The position numbers and the translations under genes were made by a program. Positions 8,104 through 15,763 of a DNA stretch of 40,568 nucleotides are shown in pieces. The notes beneath the pieces are model-generated. The model did no database searches. It was not told the origin of the DNA and saw only the letters and a list, made by a program, of their open reading frames with translations. Numbering within the stretch: position 1 is the first letter of the stretch; every line of letters begins with the position of its first letter. The DNA is from JANRIC01 sp033765345 (lineage in GTDB: Bacteria; Bacteroidota; Bacteroidia; Cytophagales; Microscillaceae), in assembly GCA_033765345.1 (NCBI GenBank), contig JANRIC010000119.1, positions 1 to 40,568 of the forward strand, in the 5' to 3' direction.

Positions 8104-9780
8104 CTAATTTTCTTGAACGACTTGCAGGATTCTCAGTAAAAAAGTCTTTTTTAAAGCTTCTTTGCGGGTTTTTCGGTTGATAAACTGGGGCTTGAGCTGC
8201 GTCACCGGGAAGTCGTCAAAGCTTTTAACGATTTCAAATTTAATCCCAGCCTGTTGTATTTCGCCCCGCCCTTTTTCATCCGTAAAAACCAGATTGCCCA
8301 CTACTTCGGGGGATTTGAGCTGATCCAGGTTCCAGTCTGGAGGAGTTTGTCGCAAATAAAAATCCGTAGAGCGTTCCAGCATTTGATAAATCCCCAATTT
8401 GCCCTCAGGTTTTTGGGATTGGATATAAAAAGCCACTTGGGTTTCGGATTGGTAAGGCAAAAGCCTCGGATAAAAATCCCGATTGAGAAAATACCCAGTC
8501 ATGAGTATGGCCAAAGCAGAAGGAATGATAATTTTCATCCATTGTGTTTCGGATTGTAAGAAAAAATAAACGGCTCCTCCAAAGGTCAAAAGCAGTAAAA
8601 TTGTCGTATCCCAGTAAAACCAAAAACCATTAAAAAGGTATTGAAACAGACCAATCGTCATAAAAAATAAAAATGCCACCACCGCCTGAAAAATACCCCA
8701 GGCACGCAACCAGACGGCAGATTTTAGCTCCATCATAGCATCTGCCGTCAGTATTGCCAAAAAAGGGTACAAGATATTCATATAATGTGGCAACTGAAAA
8801 CTGGAAATAGAAAAGATCAAAAACAGACTCACGAAAGCAAAAAAGGTGTAAGGCTCCTTGCGATCGGGTTTTTTTTGAAATAAAGCCCTTCCTTTTCGGA
8901 TCAAAGCCCAATAAGCAAGTAATGACCAGGGAGCAAATGCCCAAAGCAGACTATGCAAAAAGAAAGTCGGCTCACCTTCACCCTTGATCGGTCCGGTATT
9001 GGTAAATCGCCCCCACTGCGAATCCCACAGGAAAAAGCGTACTCCTGATACGCCTTTTTGCCCGAAAAACTCCTTTTCAGGGTGCAGATCAAATTGAATG
9101 TAATAAGAAAGCAAGGTAGGCAAAGTAAATACAATGGCAAGAATCCCTACGAACAGCCATCGGGGGTGGAAAATCTCTTTATAATCCAATCTGTATATAC
9201 AAGCCAGTCCAATCCCACCTGCAATCGGCAAAACGGTATACAAGCCCTTGGTCATCAGCATAATCCCCATTCCCAAACAACCCAGGATCAAATCCTGCCA
9301 ACGTTTTTCTTCCAGATAAACAGCCATATAATACAGCGAAAAAATGGTAAAACCCGTCAGCAAAGTCTCTGCCCTCACATCCGAATTAGAGACAATGATA
9401 TGAAAAGCACTCATCAATACAAGAACAGCTGCCAAGCCCGTTGTGTGCGAATAAAATCGTTTGGTGTACAAGTAGGTGTACCAAACCCCCATCATAAAAA
9501 GTAAGAGTGAGGGCAGGCGATAGGCAAAATCATTGACTCCAAAAATATGATAAGAAATAAAAGTAACCCAAAACTGAAAATGTGGCTTATCCAGCCAATC
9601 ATAACCTCTGAGGGTAATGATCCAGGGTTCGCCCCGATCGTACATTTCAGCAGATACGAGGGCATAACTCGTAGCGTCGGGCTCCATGAGTTGCAAAAAA
9701 GCCCCTAGGGCATACACCAGCAAGGCAAAGGCGAAAAGCAGCCAAAAAATCTTTGGAAAATCAGTTTTGGGAAATAACAT
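8104..9780 (-). CDS. Membrane glycosyltransferase, GT39/ArnT-like
   Basis: 558 residues with about 11-13 membrane helices and the GT-C fold pattern: the first periplasmic loop has LMEPDATSYALVSAEMYDRG with an acidic residue as expected for the catalytic Asp, followed by PWIITLRGYDWLDKPHFQFW and a HIFGVNDFAYRLPSLL helix start, all as in ArnT/PMT proteins. These enzymes move a sugar from a polyprenyl phosphate to lipid A or protein on the outer face of the inner membrane. The C-terminal 100 residues are soluble. It starts 10 bp after the upstream secreted protein's stop and lies 83 bp before the GT9 gene, so all four genes are probably cotranscribed. Confidence 0.88.
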   Translation of the reverse strand: MLFPKTDFPKIFWLLFAFALLVYALGAFLQLMEPDATSYALVSAEMYDRGEPWIITLRGYDWLDKPHFQFWVTFISYHIFGVNDFAYRLPSLLLFMMGVWYTYLYTKRFYSHTTGLAAVLVLMSAFHIIVSNSDVRAETLLTGFTIFSLYYMAVYLEEKRWQDLILGCLGMGIMLMTKGLYTVLPIAGGIGLACIYRLDYKEIFHPRWLFVGILAIVFTLPTLLSYYIQFDLHPEKEFFGQKGVSGVRFFLWDSQWGRFTNTGPIKGEGEPTFFLHSLLWAFAPWSLLAYWALIRKGRALFQKKPDRKEPYTFFAFVSLFLIFSISSFQLPHYMNILYPFLAILTADAMMELKSAVWLRAWGIFQAVVAFLFFMTIGLFQYLFNGFWFYWDTTILLLLTFGGAVYFFLQSETQWMKIIIPSALAILMTGYFLNRDFYPRLLPYQSETQVAFYIQSQKPEGKLGIYQMLERSTDFYLRQTPPDWNLDQLKSPEVVGNLVFTDEKGRGEIQQAGIKFEIVKSFDDFPVTQLKPQFINRKTRKEALKKTFLLRILQVVQEN

Positions 9781-9790
9781 GGAGTCAGTT

Positions 9791-10327
9791 TTAGTTCTTT
9801 TTAGTCCCTGGCAATTTGATATCTACGATATTAAAGCCTTTTTCGTGGCTATCGCGGGTGGTTTGAAGCCATTGATTGCGCTTATTGGTGGCGTTATTAT
9901 GCTCCAGAACCTGGATTTTGAATTGTTTGTTTTCAAAATCATCGTGTACAAAGTGATATTCAAAAGACTGAAGGTCAGTCAGGTCTTCAATTTCAGTATG
10001 GTGAGAATGATGCATCAGCGGAGTCATGTAGATTCTCATGGGGTGGCTAAGGTCATAATCCTGAAAATGGGTTACCACGATATGAATCGGATAATACCCT
10101 TTGCATTCCAGGCTGATCGTATCATTTTCGGCGATATGTACGGGTACATTGCCTTGTAAGTCGGTTTTGAGGTGATTATCTAGGTTTTTTTCCAGGCGCG
10201 AATGAATGACTACGCCCGGAATATACGCATGGGTTTCGGAATCAACCACGTGCAGCGTAGCCACCTGAGCTTGGAGAGTAAAGGCAACAAGCAAGAAATT
10301 TAAAGAAAAAAAGTAAATTCTTTTCAT
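9791..10327 (-). CDS. Secreted protein with a carboxypeptidase-regulatory-like domain
   Basis: 178 residues: signal peptide MKRIYFFSLNFLLVAFTLQAQ, then a small beta-sandwich like CarboxypepD_reg domains (VATLHVVDSETHAYIPGVVI, TDLQGNVPVHI, ISLECKGYYP). The second half is charged and histidine-rich (MHHSHHTEIEDLTDLQ) with no known domain. Such domains usually serve as binding or scaffold modules in the periplasm or on the surface. It is the first gene of the minus operon with two glycosyltransferases, which suggests an envelope role, but nothing specific can be assigned. Confidence 0.75.
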   Translation of the reverse strand: MKRIYFFSLNFLLVAFTLQAQVATLHVVDSETHAYIPGVVIHSRLEKNLDNHLKTDLQGNVPVHIAENDTISLECKGYYPIHIVVTHFQDYDLSHPMRIYMTPLMHHSHHTEIEDLTDLQSFEYHFVHDDFENKQFKIQVLEHNNATNKRNQWLQTTRDSHEKGFNIVDIKLPGTKKN

Positions 10328-10539
10328 AACTTTAAGATTTGAACATCAAATTTGATATTCAAAAATAGGTGATGCAAAGCCGATATGCAAAAAGAGATGG
10401 GAGATTTCTCGCCGTAGATATGTCAAGAAGGTTTTTGCTCTTGTTCTTTGAGGTATTTTGTAAGTGCTGAAAAGTATTCTGGAAAGTTTGAAAGTTTCAG
10501 TCGTAGGTTTGAACCTGCTAGGAAGCTCAAAATAACACA

Positions 10540-10578
10540 AAAAACCCGGTTATTTTTTTGCAAAATAGCCGGGTTTTT
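10540..10578 (-). terminator. Terminator after alpha-glucan phosphorylase
   Basis: A long hairpin, AAAACCCGGTTATTTT pairing with AAAATAGCCGGGTTTT, lies in the 303-bp gap between the phosphorylase stop and the start of the secreted-protein gene. With A and T runs on its outer flanks it can terminate in either direction; here it serves the minus-strand phosphorylase. The rest of the gap (10328-10539) shows no convincing gene. Confidence 0.75.
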
Positions 10579-10630
10579 GGGATTTATGCTTTCATGACGA
10601 TCATTTCTTAATCCTGTTTTTTAAAAAAAC

Positions 10631-12250
10631 TTAAGCTTTATACAACAATTCGTAGTATTCCTCGAGCATACGTTTTACGCTGAACTGATCTTTGGTACTG
10701 AGGATACTTGCCTTCATCATTTCCTGCCATTTTTCAGGTTTTTGATAAAAAGTCGGGATAATTTCCTCCGTGAGTACTTTGTAGAGCAAGGGCAGATCGT
10801 GGGCATCGTGTACTTCTTCGTCAGGGTCTTCAAAGCCATCGCCAAACTGCCAACCATTCACTCCGTGGTCGCAAGCCTCAGGCCACCAGCCATCGAGCGT
10901 GCTGAAATTGATCACGCCGTTCATGGCAGCTTTCATGCCCGAAGTACCACTGGCTTCTTTGGGGCGGCGCGGATTGTTGAGCCAAACATCACTACCTGTA
11001 ACCAGCATCCTACCGATTTGCATATCGTAATTTTCCAAAAAGACGACCGACTTGGGGTATTCCTTGCTGTATTCTACGATGCTTGCGACAATCTCTTTGC
11101 CTTTGTCGTCAAGTGGGTGGGCTTTGCCCGAAAAGATAATTTGTAACTTACCACCTTTCAACAAAGGCTCAATGATTTTGCGGTCGGTAAAGATAAAATT
11201 ACTGCGTTTATAAGGCACACTTCGGCGCGAAAAACCAATAGTCAGTATATTAAGATCAAGTTTTACTCCATTTCGCTCGGCTACGAAATCGATGAGGGCT
11301 TGTTTGTTTTTGAGGTGTCGTGCCCAGAGGTCGCCACCGTTTTCGGCTAGTTGAATCATCTCCTCATCCACCCAGGTCGGGATGTGAATGCCATTGGTAA
11401 TGGCAATAATTTGGGAAATATCTTTTACTTTTTCCCACATTTTGTTGGCTGTTTGGCCGTGTAGTTGGGCTACTGCATTGGATTTTTTAGCCATTCTCAA
11501 AGCTCCTACGGTCATGTTGAAGGGCGATCCTCCCAAACGGCGTAATTGTTCGGGGCTAAAACAGCCGTTATCTGCCCCCATGTACAAAAGGCGATCTATG
11601 TAATGCGACTCATTTCCCTGAACGACAGGGGTGTGGGTGGTAAAGATAATTTGTTGACGGGCTTCGGCAATGGCTTCTTCTAAGGTGAGTTCAAACTTGC
11701 TTTCGAGATGCTCCCTTACCAACTCAAAACCAGCAAAAAGGGCGTGGCCTTCGTTAAAATGATACAAATCTACTTCTTCGCCCAAAGCACGCAGGGCACG
11801 TACACCACCGATTCCCAATACCATTTCTTGTGCGATGCGCTCTTCACCAAACCAGCCATAGAGCTGCCCCGTAATCCAGCCGTCTTCGTTACCAGGGACA
11901 TCCGTATCGAGGAGATAGAGCGTAGCATTGCCAAAAGCTTCCAATTTCCAGACTTTGCATTTGATGGTTCTTTTACGGATGACGACCTCTACCACTACGC
12001 CAGTATCTTCCATAAAATCATACTCATAGTTATGATAGCTATCATAGGCTTTGCCTTCGGGGCTGATACGTTGGTCGGTATAACCTTGTTTCCATTTAAT
12101 GCCTACGCCAATGATAGGGAAGTTATGATCTTTAGCACCTTTGAGATAATCGCCTGCGAGGATGCCTAGTCCGCCGGCATAAGTTTTCATGGAATTGTCG
12201 AGGCCATATTCCATACAGAAATACGCAACTCGGGGGAGTGTTTTTGCCAT
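10631..12250 (-). CDS. glgP: Alpha-glucan phosphorylase, short bacterial type
   Basis: 539 residues of the GT35 alpha-glucan phosphorylase family, releasing glucose-1-phosphate from glycogen-like glucans in the cytoplasm. It starts VAYFCMEYGLDNSMKTYAGG, contains the nucleotide-sugar-like loop AITNGIHIPTW, and has the pyridoxal phosphate lysine in RPKEASGTSGMKAAMNG (K440). It is much shorter than E. coli MalP/GlgP (about 800), as in the TIGR02094-type subgroup. It is transcribed alone, with a terminator downstream and REP-like palindromes beyond its 5' end. Glycogen synthesis genes are not in the window. Confidence 0.92.
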   Translation of the reverse strand: MAKTLPRVAYFCMEYGLDNSMKTYAGGLGILAGDYLKGAKDHNFPIIGVGIKWKQGYTDQRISPEGKAYDSYHNYEYDFMEDTGVVVEVVIRKRTIKCKVWKLEAFGNATLYLLDTDVPGNEDGWITGQLYGWFGEERIAQEMVLGIGGVRALRALGEEVDLYHFNEGHALFAGFELVREHLESKFELTLEEAIAEARQQIIFTTHTPVVQGNESHYIDRLLYMGADNGCFSPEQLRRLGGSPFNMTVGALRMAKKSNAVAQLHGQTANKMWEKVKDISQIIAITNGIHIPTWVDEEMIQLAENGGDLWARHLKNKQALIDFVAERNGVKLDLNILTIGFSRRSVPYKRSNFIFTDRKIIEPLLKGGKLQIIFSGKAHPLDDKGKEIVASIVEYSKEYPKSVVFLENYDMQIGRMLVTGSDVWLNNPRRPKEASGTSGMKAAMNGVINFSTLDGWWPEACDHGVNGWQFGDGFEDPDEEVHDAHDLPLLYKVLTEEIIPTFYQKPEKWQEMMKASILSTKDQFSVKRMLEEYYELLYKA

Positions 12251-12362
12251 GTTTGGAGGTATTTTGGGTTTTTATTAATTTAAATGGGCTTTGGTTTAAT
12301 TAAATCCAAGTCTAAGTACTTTGTAGTGAATTAGCAAGGGCTTTTATCGAAAAGATTGCCTA

Positions 12363-12451
12363 AACCTATAAGGTTTTTAGAAACCTTATAGGTTAAAAAA
12401 ATCGACTCAGTTGATTATTTTGGTTTTTAGAAACCTTTTAGGTTAAAAAAA
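12363..12451. repeat. REP-like palindrome (copy 1) plus degenerate half copy
   Basis: AACCTATAAGGTTT, loop TTAG, AAACCTTATAGGTT (12363-12394) form a perfect 14-bp stem. A second, decayed block (12422-12451, GGTTTTTAGAAACCTTTTAGG) follows about 25 bp on. The same 32-bp palindrome recurs at 13161 and 14326. It lies upstream of the Y1 transposase gene. Confidence 0.85.
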
Positions 12452-12486
12452 TTACATTAAGTTTATTATTTTAGCTTAGAGTTAAT

Positions 12487-12494
12487 TATATTTG
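12487..12494 (+). promoter_or_regulatory. -7 box upstream of the REP-associated transposase
   Basis: TATATTTG matches TAnnTTTG and lies 39 bp before the ATG at 12534. No clear TTTG is seen 17-20 nt further upstream, so the promoter is weak or only partly recognised. Confidence 0.35.
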
Positions 12495-12533
12495 CTTTTT
12501 TATTAAATTATACAACTTATTAACCAAATTTTT

Positions 12534-13145
12534 ATGCGATACTTAGCTGAGCTTTTGCCCAATCAACGCTATCATATTATCAATCACGCTGTAGGGAATG
12601 AAAACCTTTTTCGGAAGGAAGAAAATTACAGGTATTTCCTTCAGAAATTTTATGAATACATTCATCCGGTAGCCCAGACTTATGCTTATTGTCTGATGCC
12701 CAATCATTTTCATTTTCTCCTAAATTTCCGGGAGGAAGAAATCTTACAAGCATACTATCAGAAGCTTTACCCTCAAAAAAATGGCAATATCGAGAACTAT
12801 CACGTGTTTCTGATGCAAAGATTTAGTAATTTTTGCAATGCTTATGCCAAAGCTTATAACAAAATGTACGATCGTAAAGGAGCATTATTCATAGATTTCC
12901 TCCGTCGTATTAGGGTCGAGTCGGATGAATATTTTACCAATCTTTTGGGTTATATCCATTGTAATCCCAAAAACCACGGCTTTTGTAAAAAACCTGAGGA
13001 TTGGTTTTATAGCTCTTATCACGCTTATAAAAGCGAAAAGACCACTAATTTACCTCGTCAGGAAGTTGCGGAATGGTTTGGAACGATTACTTTGTATGAG
13101 GAATATCATCAACAATTTAATCAAATTATAGATGACAATGAGTAA
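12534..13145 (+). CDS. REP-associated tyrosine transposase (Y1_Tnp / IS200-like fold)
   Basis: 203 residues of the RAYT family of single-strand HUH transposases. The HUH motif is HFHFLLNF within YCLMPNHFHFLLNFREEE (about residues 55-70). The catalytic tyrosine is probably in the later helix near FTNLLGYIHCNPKNHG, where Y1 proteins carry a conserved Y..NP pattern. In known RAYT systems the protein cleaves REP hairpins as single strands. Here the gene is bracketed by identical 32-bp palindromes at 12363 and 13161, with a third at 14326, matching a domesticated RAYT/REP pair. There are no IS200-type ends that would make it a complete insertion sequence. Confidence 0.88.
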   Translation: MRYLAELLPNQRYHIINHAVGNENLFRKEENYRYFLQKFYEYIHPVAQTYAYCLMPNHFHFLLNFREEEILQAYYQKLYPQKNGNIENYHVFLMQRFSNFCNAYAKAYNKMYDRKGALFIDFLRRIRVESDEYFTNLLGYIHCNPKNHGFCKKPEDWFYSSYHAYKSEKTTNLPRQEVAEWFGTITLYEEYHQQFNQIIDDNE

Positions 13146-13160
13146 GAGAGTCCTTACCTA

Positions 13161-13192
13161 AACCTATAAGGTTTTTAGAAACCTTATAGGTT
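13161..13192. repeat. REP-like palindrome (copy 2), just after the RAYT gene
   Basis: Identical 32-bp palindrome starting AACCTATAAGGTTTTTAG, here followed by a T run. It begins 15 bp after the RAYT stop, so it may also act as that gene's terminator. Confidence 0.88.
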
Positions 13193-13259
13193 TTTTAGAT
13201 CAGGTCTGTTCAAAACCTAGAAAATCTCTAAAAATGTTATAGATTTTTACCTCAATACG

Positions 13260-13456
13260 TATCCACATCGAGGCATATACACTCCATATTGAGATTAATA
13301 TGATCCACATCGAGGCAGGTACACTCCATATTGAAGCTAATATGATCCACATTGAGGCACATACACTCCATATTGAAGCTAATATGATCCACATCGAGGC
13401 AGGTACACTCCGTATCGAGATTAATATGATCTATATCAAGGCAAATTAATTCCATA
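13260..13456. repeat. 42-bp minisatellite (about 4.7 units) built from two 21-bp halves
   Basis: Units begin at 13260, 13302, 13344, 13386 and 13428 (last one partial). The plus frame is open from 13243 to a TAA near 13447 and reads as 7-residue repeats: IHIEAGT LHIEANM. The two 21-bp halves differ at third codon positions in H, I, E and A (CAC/CAT, ATC/ATT, GAG/GAA, GCA/GCT), the pattern expected if this frame was once translated. No start lies ahead of the array, only ATGs inside units. Minus frames are also open (14-residue repeat LDVDHINLNMECIC). The remainder of 13146-13582 shows no gene. Confidence 0.85.
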
Positions 13457-13582
13457 ATCTCAAAAAATCGGTGTATAGAGCGCTACAGGGATACCAAAAA
13501 GCCAAAAATATTTCATCAATTTTACACACTATTCGTTCATCGGGAGGCGTTTTTGATCTATAAACTTTTAAAACTCTTCAAT

Positions 13583-14314
13583 ATGTCAACTATCAGCGAA
13601 GCATCTTTTGGCAATAAATTCGCCAAGGGGCAACAAATTTTAGACTTTATCAAAACACTCAGCAATTACAATCCTCCTAATCCGGCTTTCGGGCAAGAAA
13701 GCCTCAGTACTTTACTTCAGCAAATCGATGAGGCCAACAAAAAAGTAGCTTCTGCTGCTGGTTTATTGGCACAGGCACGTGCTGTACGCACGGATAGCTA
13801 CCACGGCAAAGAAGGTATCAAAAAACGCTGCGCTATGATTCGAGATTTTGTAGGAGTTTTACCTGCTGGGAAGGTATCTTCTGCCTATCTCAACATTCAG
13901 AAAGAAACGCAGAAGATGATCAACTATAAAAAACCCAGCAAAAAAGAAGAAAGCGCAGGTGACGGCGAAGCATCAATCAAACGAACTGTTTCTACGGCTG
14001 AAACGGGCTTCGGTTCGCTCCTTCAGGGAGCTAAGAATATCTTGGAGATTATCAAAAATCTACCTGAATATGCTCCCGTTAATCCTTTGATCAGCATAGA
14101 GGGCATTAGTCAGTTTATCAATAACCTGGAAACTGCCAACCAAAGTGTCAACAGTTTACTTTTTGCTTATAGCAATGCTGTGGCCAAACGTCAGGAGCTA
14201 TACGAAGGTGAACAAGGGCTACGTGTTTGTTTTCAAGGAATTAAATCTTTTATTGCTGCCAATTACGGCAAATCCGGTGCTGAATTCAAAGAAGTAAGCA
14301 AGCTGAAATATTAA
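13583..14314 (+). CDS. Protein of unknown function with two tandem homologous domains
   Basis: 243 residues from ATG 13583 (an upstream ATG at 13553 would add ten residues that look non-conserved). It consists of two copies of a roughly 100-residue helical domain. Copy 1 has FGNKFAKGQQILDFIKTL, NYNPPNP and KEGIKKRCAMIRDFV; copy 2 has FGSLLQGAKNILEIIKNL, EYAPVNP and EQGLRVCFQGIKSFI. They are joined by a charged linker (KKPSKKEESAGDGEASIK). It has no signal peptide or membrane segment and is probably cytoplasmic. I do not recognise the family. It stands alone between the minisatellite and the third REP palindrome. Confidence 0.75.
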   Translation: MSTISEASFGNKFAKGQQILDFIKTLSNYNPPNPAFGQESLSTLLQQIDEANKKVASAAGLLAQARAVRTDSYHGKEGIKKRCAMIRDFVGVLPAGKVSSAYLNIQKETQKMINYKKPSKKEESAGDGEASIKRTVSTAETGFGSLLQGAKNILEIIKNLPEYAPVNPLISIEGISQFINNLETANQSVNSLLFAYSNAVAKRQELYEGEQGLRVCFQGIKSFIAANYGKSGAEFKEVSKLKY

Positions 14315-14325
14315 AGACTCATCCA

Positions 14326-14357
14326 AACCTATAAGGTTTTTAGAAACCTTATAGGTT
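14326..14357. repeat. REP-like palindrome (copy 3)
   Basis: Third identical copy of the 32-bp palindrome, 11 bp after the stop of the two-domain protein gene and 17 bp before the cupin start. As with copy 2, its position suggests it doubles as a 3' end hairpin. Confidence 0.88.
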
Positions 14358-14374
14358 TATTAATCATTTAATCT

Positions 14375-14842
14375 ATGCATCCAAACACTGAATCCCTCCA
14401 GGCAATTCTGAAGGCATATAATTGGTACGACCACCCTGAAGGGCCTAAATTTGTGGAGACACACCGAGATGCCTACCGTACTTCGGGTCATTGGCTTTTT
14501 TTACCCGGAGCCATTTCTGCTTTTCATCAGGTACTTAATAATGAGGAACTTTGGCTGATTCATCAAGGTCGGCTTAGGGTACACGTGATTGATTCTGAGG
14601 GGCAGCATACTGTGCATCAATTGGGTATGAATATCCAGGCAGGAGAACGCCCCGTGATTACCGTTCCACTTGGTTACTGGCAGGCTGCCGAACTGCCAGA
14701 GGGCGAAGCGTATGCTTTCGGTACGAATGTATGCGCGCCTTGTTTTGAGTTTCAGGAGTTTCGTTTGGGTTTGCGTGATGAAATGATAGCTATGTTTCCT
14801 CAGCACGAAGTACTGATTGGAAGGCTTGCTCAGGCAGTTTAA
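14375..14842 (+). CDS. Cupin-fold protein, DUF985/Cupin_5 family
   Basis: 155 residues matching the small DUF985 cupins: HPEGPKFVETHRDAYRTSGH, LLPG-type start FLPGAISAFHQVLNNEELW, then VPLGYWQAAELPEGEAYAFG and VCAPCFEFQEFRLGLRDEM. The catalytic role of the family is not established; related structures are sugar-binding-like single-domain cupins. The 3' third (14681-14813) is duplicated at 15581-15713. Downstream lies a 10-bp perfect hairpin (14874-14895, GTCTGTGACT...AGTCACAGAC). Confidence 0.85.
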   Translation: MHPNTESLQAILKAYNWYDHPEGPKFVETHRDAYRTSGHWLFLPGAISAFHQVLNNEELWLIHQGRLRVHVIDSEGQHTVHQLGMNIQAGERPVITVPLGYWQAAELPEGEAYAFGTNVCAPCFEFQEFRLGLRDEMIAMFPQHEVLIGRLAQAV

Positions 14843-14873
14843 GCCAATAAGCGCACAGCGTAGTAAAATTCTG

Positions 14874-14895
14874 GTCTGTGACTCAAGTCACAGAC
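14874..14895. repeat. Perfect hairpin between cupin and VapC-like genes
   Basis: GTCTGTGACT and AGTCACAGAC are separated by CA. It lies between convergent 3' ends (cupin plus, VapC minus) and may work as a bidirectional terminator, although no long T run follows. Confidence 0.6.
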
Positions 14896-14906
14896 TGGGA
14901 TGAAAG

Positions 14907-15317
14907 TTAATCCTCCAAAGTCCAATTATCAATTTCCAGTCCTTCAATATTCTCGAAATGTTTGGTGTTATTCGTTACCAATACCAGATTATGCTCTATG
15001 GCAATTCCTGCGATAAAAATATCTGTATCACTGATTGGCTTACCAGCTAATTTTAAAGATGCATAAATCTCAGAGGCAATCTCCATAGAGGTTACTGTGA
15101 CTTCAAGGATATGATTTTCAGAAATAAATTTTAAAAAATCCGAAAGTTGTTTATTTGCTTGTTTAGCCTTTAATCCACCAACAATCTCGTATACGCTAAT
15201 TCTACTAATATTCACTTGTAAATATTCCAGGATATATTCTTCAAATTTTTTCAATACCTGTGGATGCTGGCGAAAATAATAGGAAATAATATCCGTATCC
15301 AACAAGACTTCTTTCAT
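14907..15317 (-). CDS. vapC: PIN-domain toxin, VapC-like
   Basis: 136 residues of the PIN RNase fold. Acidic metal-binding positions are visible: LLDTDIISYYF at the N-terminus, YEIVGGL (E near 44) and ISDTDIFIAGIA (D near 97), followed by VTNNTKHFENIEGL. VapC toxins cut RNA, typically tRNA or rRNA, unless bound by antitoxin. The partner gene lies immediately upstream with a 3-bp gap, so the two form a toxin-antitoxin operon on the minus strand. The module is bracketed by an intact cupin gene and a partial duplicate of it. Confidence 0.9.
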   Translation of the reverse strand: MKEVLLDTDIISYYFRQHPQVLKKFEEYILEYLQVNISRISVYEIVGGLKAKQANKQLSDFLKFISENHILEVTVTSMEIASEIYASLKLAGKPISDTDIFIAGIAIEHNLVLVTNNTKHFENIEGLEIDNWTLED

Positions 15318-15320
15318 AGT

Positions 15321-15545
15321 TTACCAAAGTGAATCAAAGGTTTCTCTACGGGTATGATTAAGTTTACGGCGTTCTCTTGTTTCTTCCTCTATTTCCTGCC
15401 ATACTTTACGGTCTTCAAAACTAATGGGGAGATTTTTACGAAAGGTCAAAACAATCTCCAATAGATTTTTAAGATAATTCAAGGGAATTTTCCTTAGTTC
15501 ATCTACAATTCTCTGAATAATAAACTCTTTTGTATTGTTTGACAT
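15321..15545 (-). CDS. vapB: Antitoxin, VapB-like
   Basis: 74 residues, upstream of the PIN toxin and 3 bp from it. The sequence has a helical N-terminus (EFIIQRIVDELRKIPLNYLK) and a basic, acidic C-terminal tail (EEETRERRKLNHTRRETFDSLW), typical of antitoxins whose tail wraps the toxin. The DNA-binding class (AbrB, RHH or other) is not evident, so the assignment rests mainly on size and position. In known systems the complex represses its own promoter; no operator was identified here. Confidence 0.75.
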   Translation of the reverse strand: MSNNTKEFIIQRIVDELRKIPLNYLKNLLEIVLTFRKNLPISFEDRKVWQEIEEETRERRKLNHTRRETFDSLW

Positions 15546-15559
15546 AATTTAACAAAATT

Positions 15560-15763
15560 ATGAAAATTTCAATTTATTCGCAAGCTGCCGAACTGCCGGA
15601 GGGCGAAGATTTTGCTTTTGGTACGAATGTATGCGCGCCTTATTTTGAGTTTCACGAGTTTCGTTTGGGTTTGCGTGATGAACTGATAGCCATATTTCCT
15701 CAGCACGAAGTACATATAAGAAGACGCTTGCGGGTTAAATCATACGTATACAGACTGAGATGA
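15560..15763 (+). pseudogene. Partial duplicate of the cupin gene 3' end
   Basis: From 15581 to 15713 the DNA matches 14681-14813 of the cupin gene at an offset of exactly 900 bp with about 11 differences in 133 positions. It keeps the reading frame (AAELPEGEDFAFGTNVCAP, EFRLGLRDELIAIFPQHEV). It lacks the first two thirds of the cupin and ends in unrelated residues. An ATG at 15560 gives a 67-residue ORF, but it is very unlikely to be a functional cupin. With the intact gene it brackets the VapBC module as a direct repeat. Confidence 0.8.

Noticed and set aside
10346..10540. 64-codon minus ORF between the phosphorylase and the secreted-protein gene
   Set aside because: It has a basic, low-complexity composition, no recognisable domain, and lies between a terminator and a gene start.
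13200..13455. Minus-strand genes over the minisatellite
   Set aside because: All frames are open because of the repeat itself; the third-base pattern favours the plus frame, and the minus products look non-natural.
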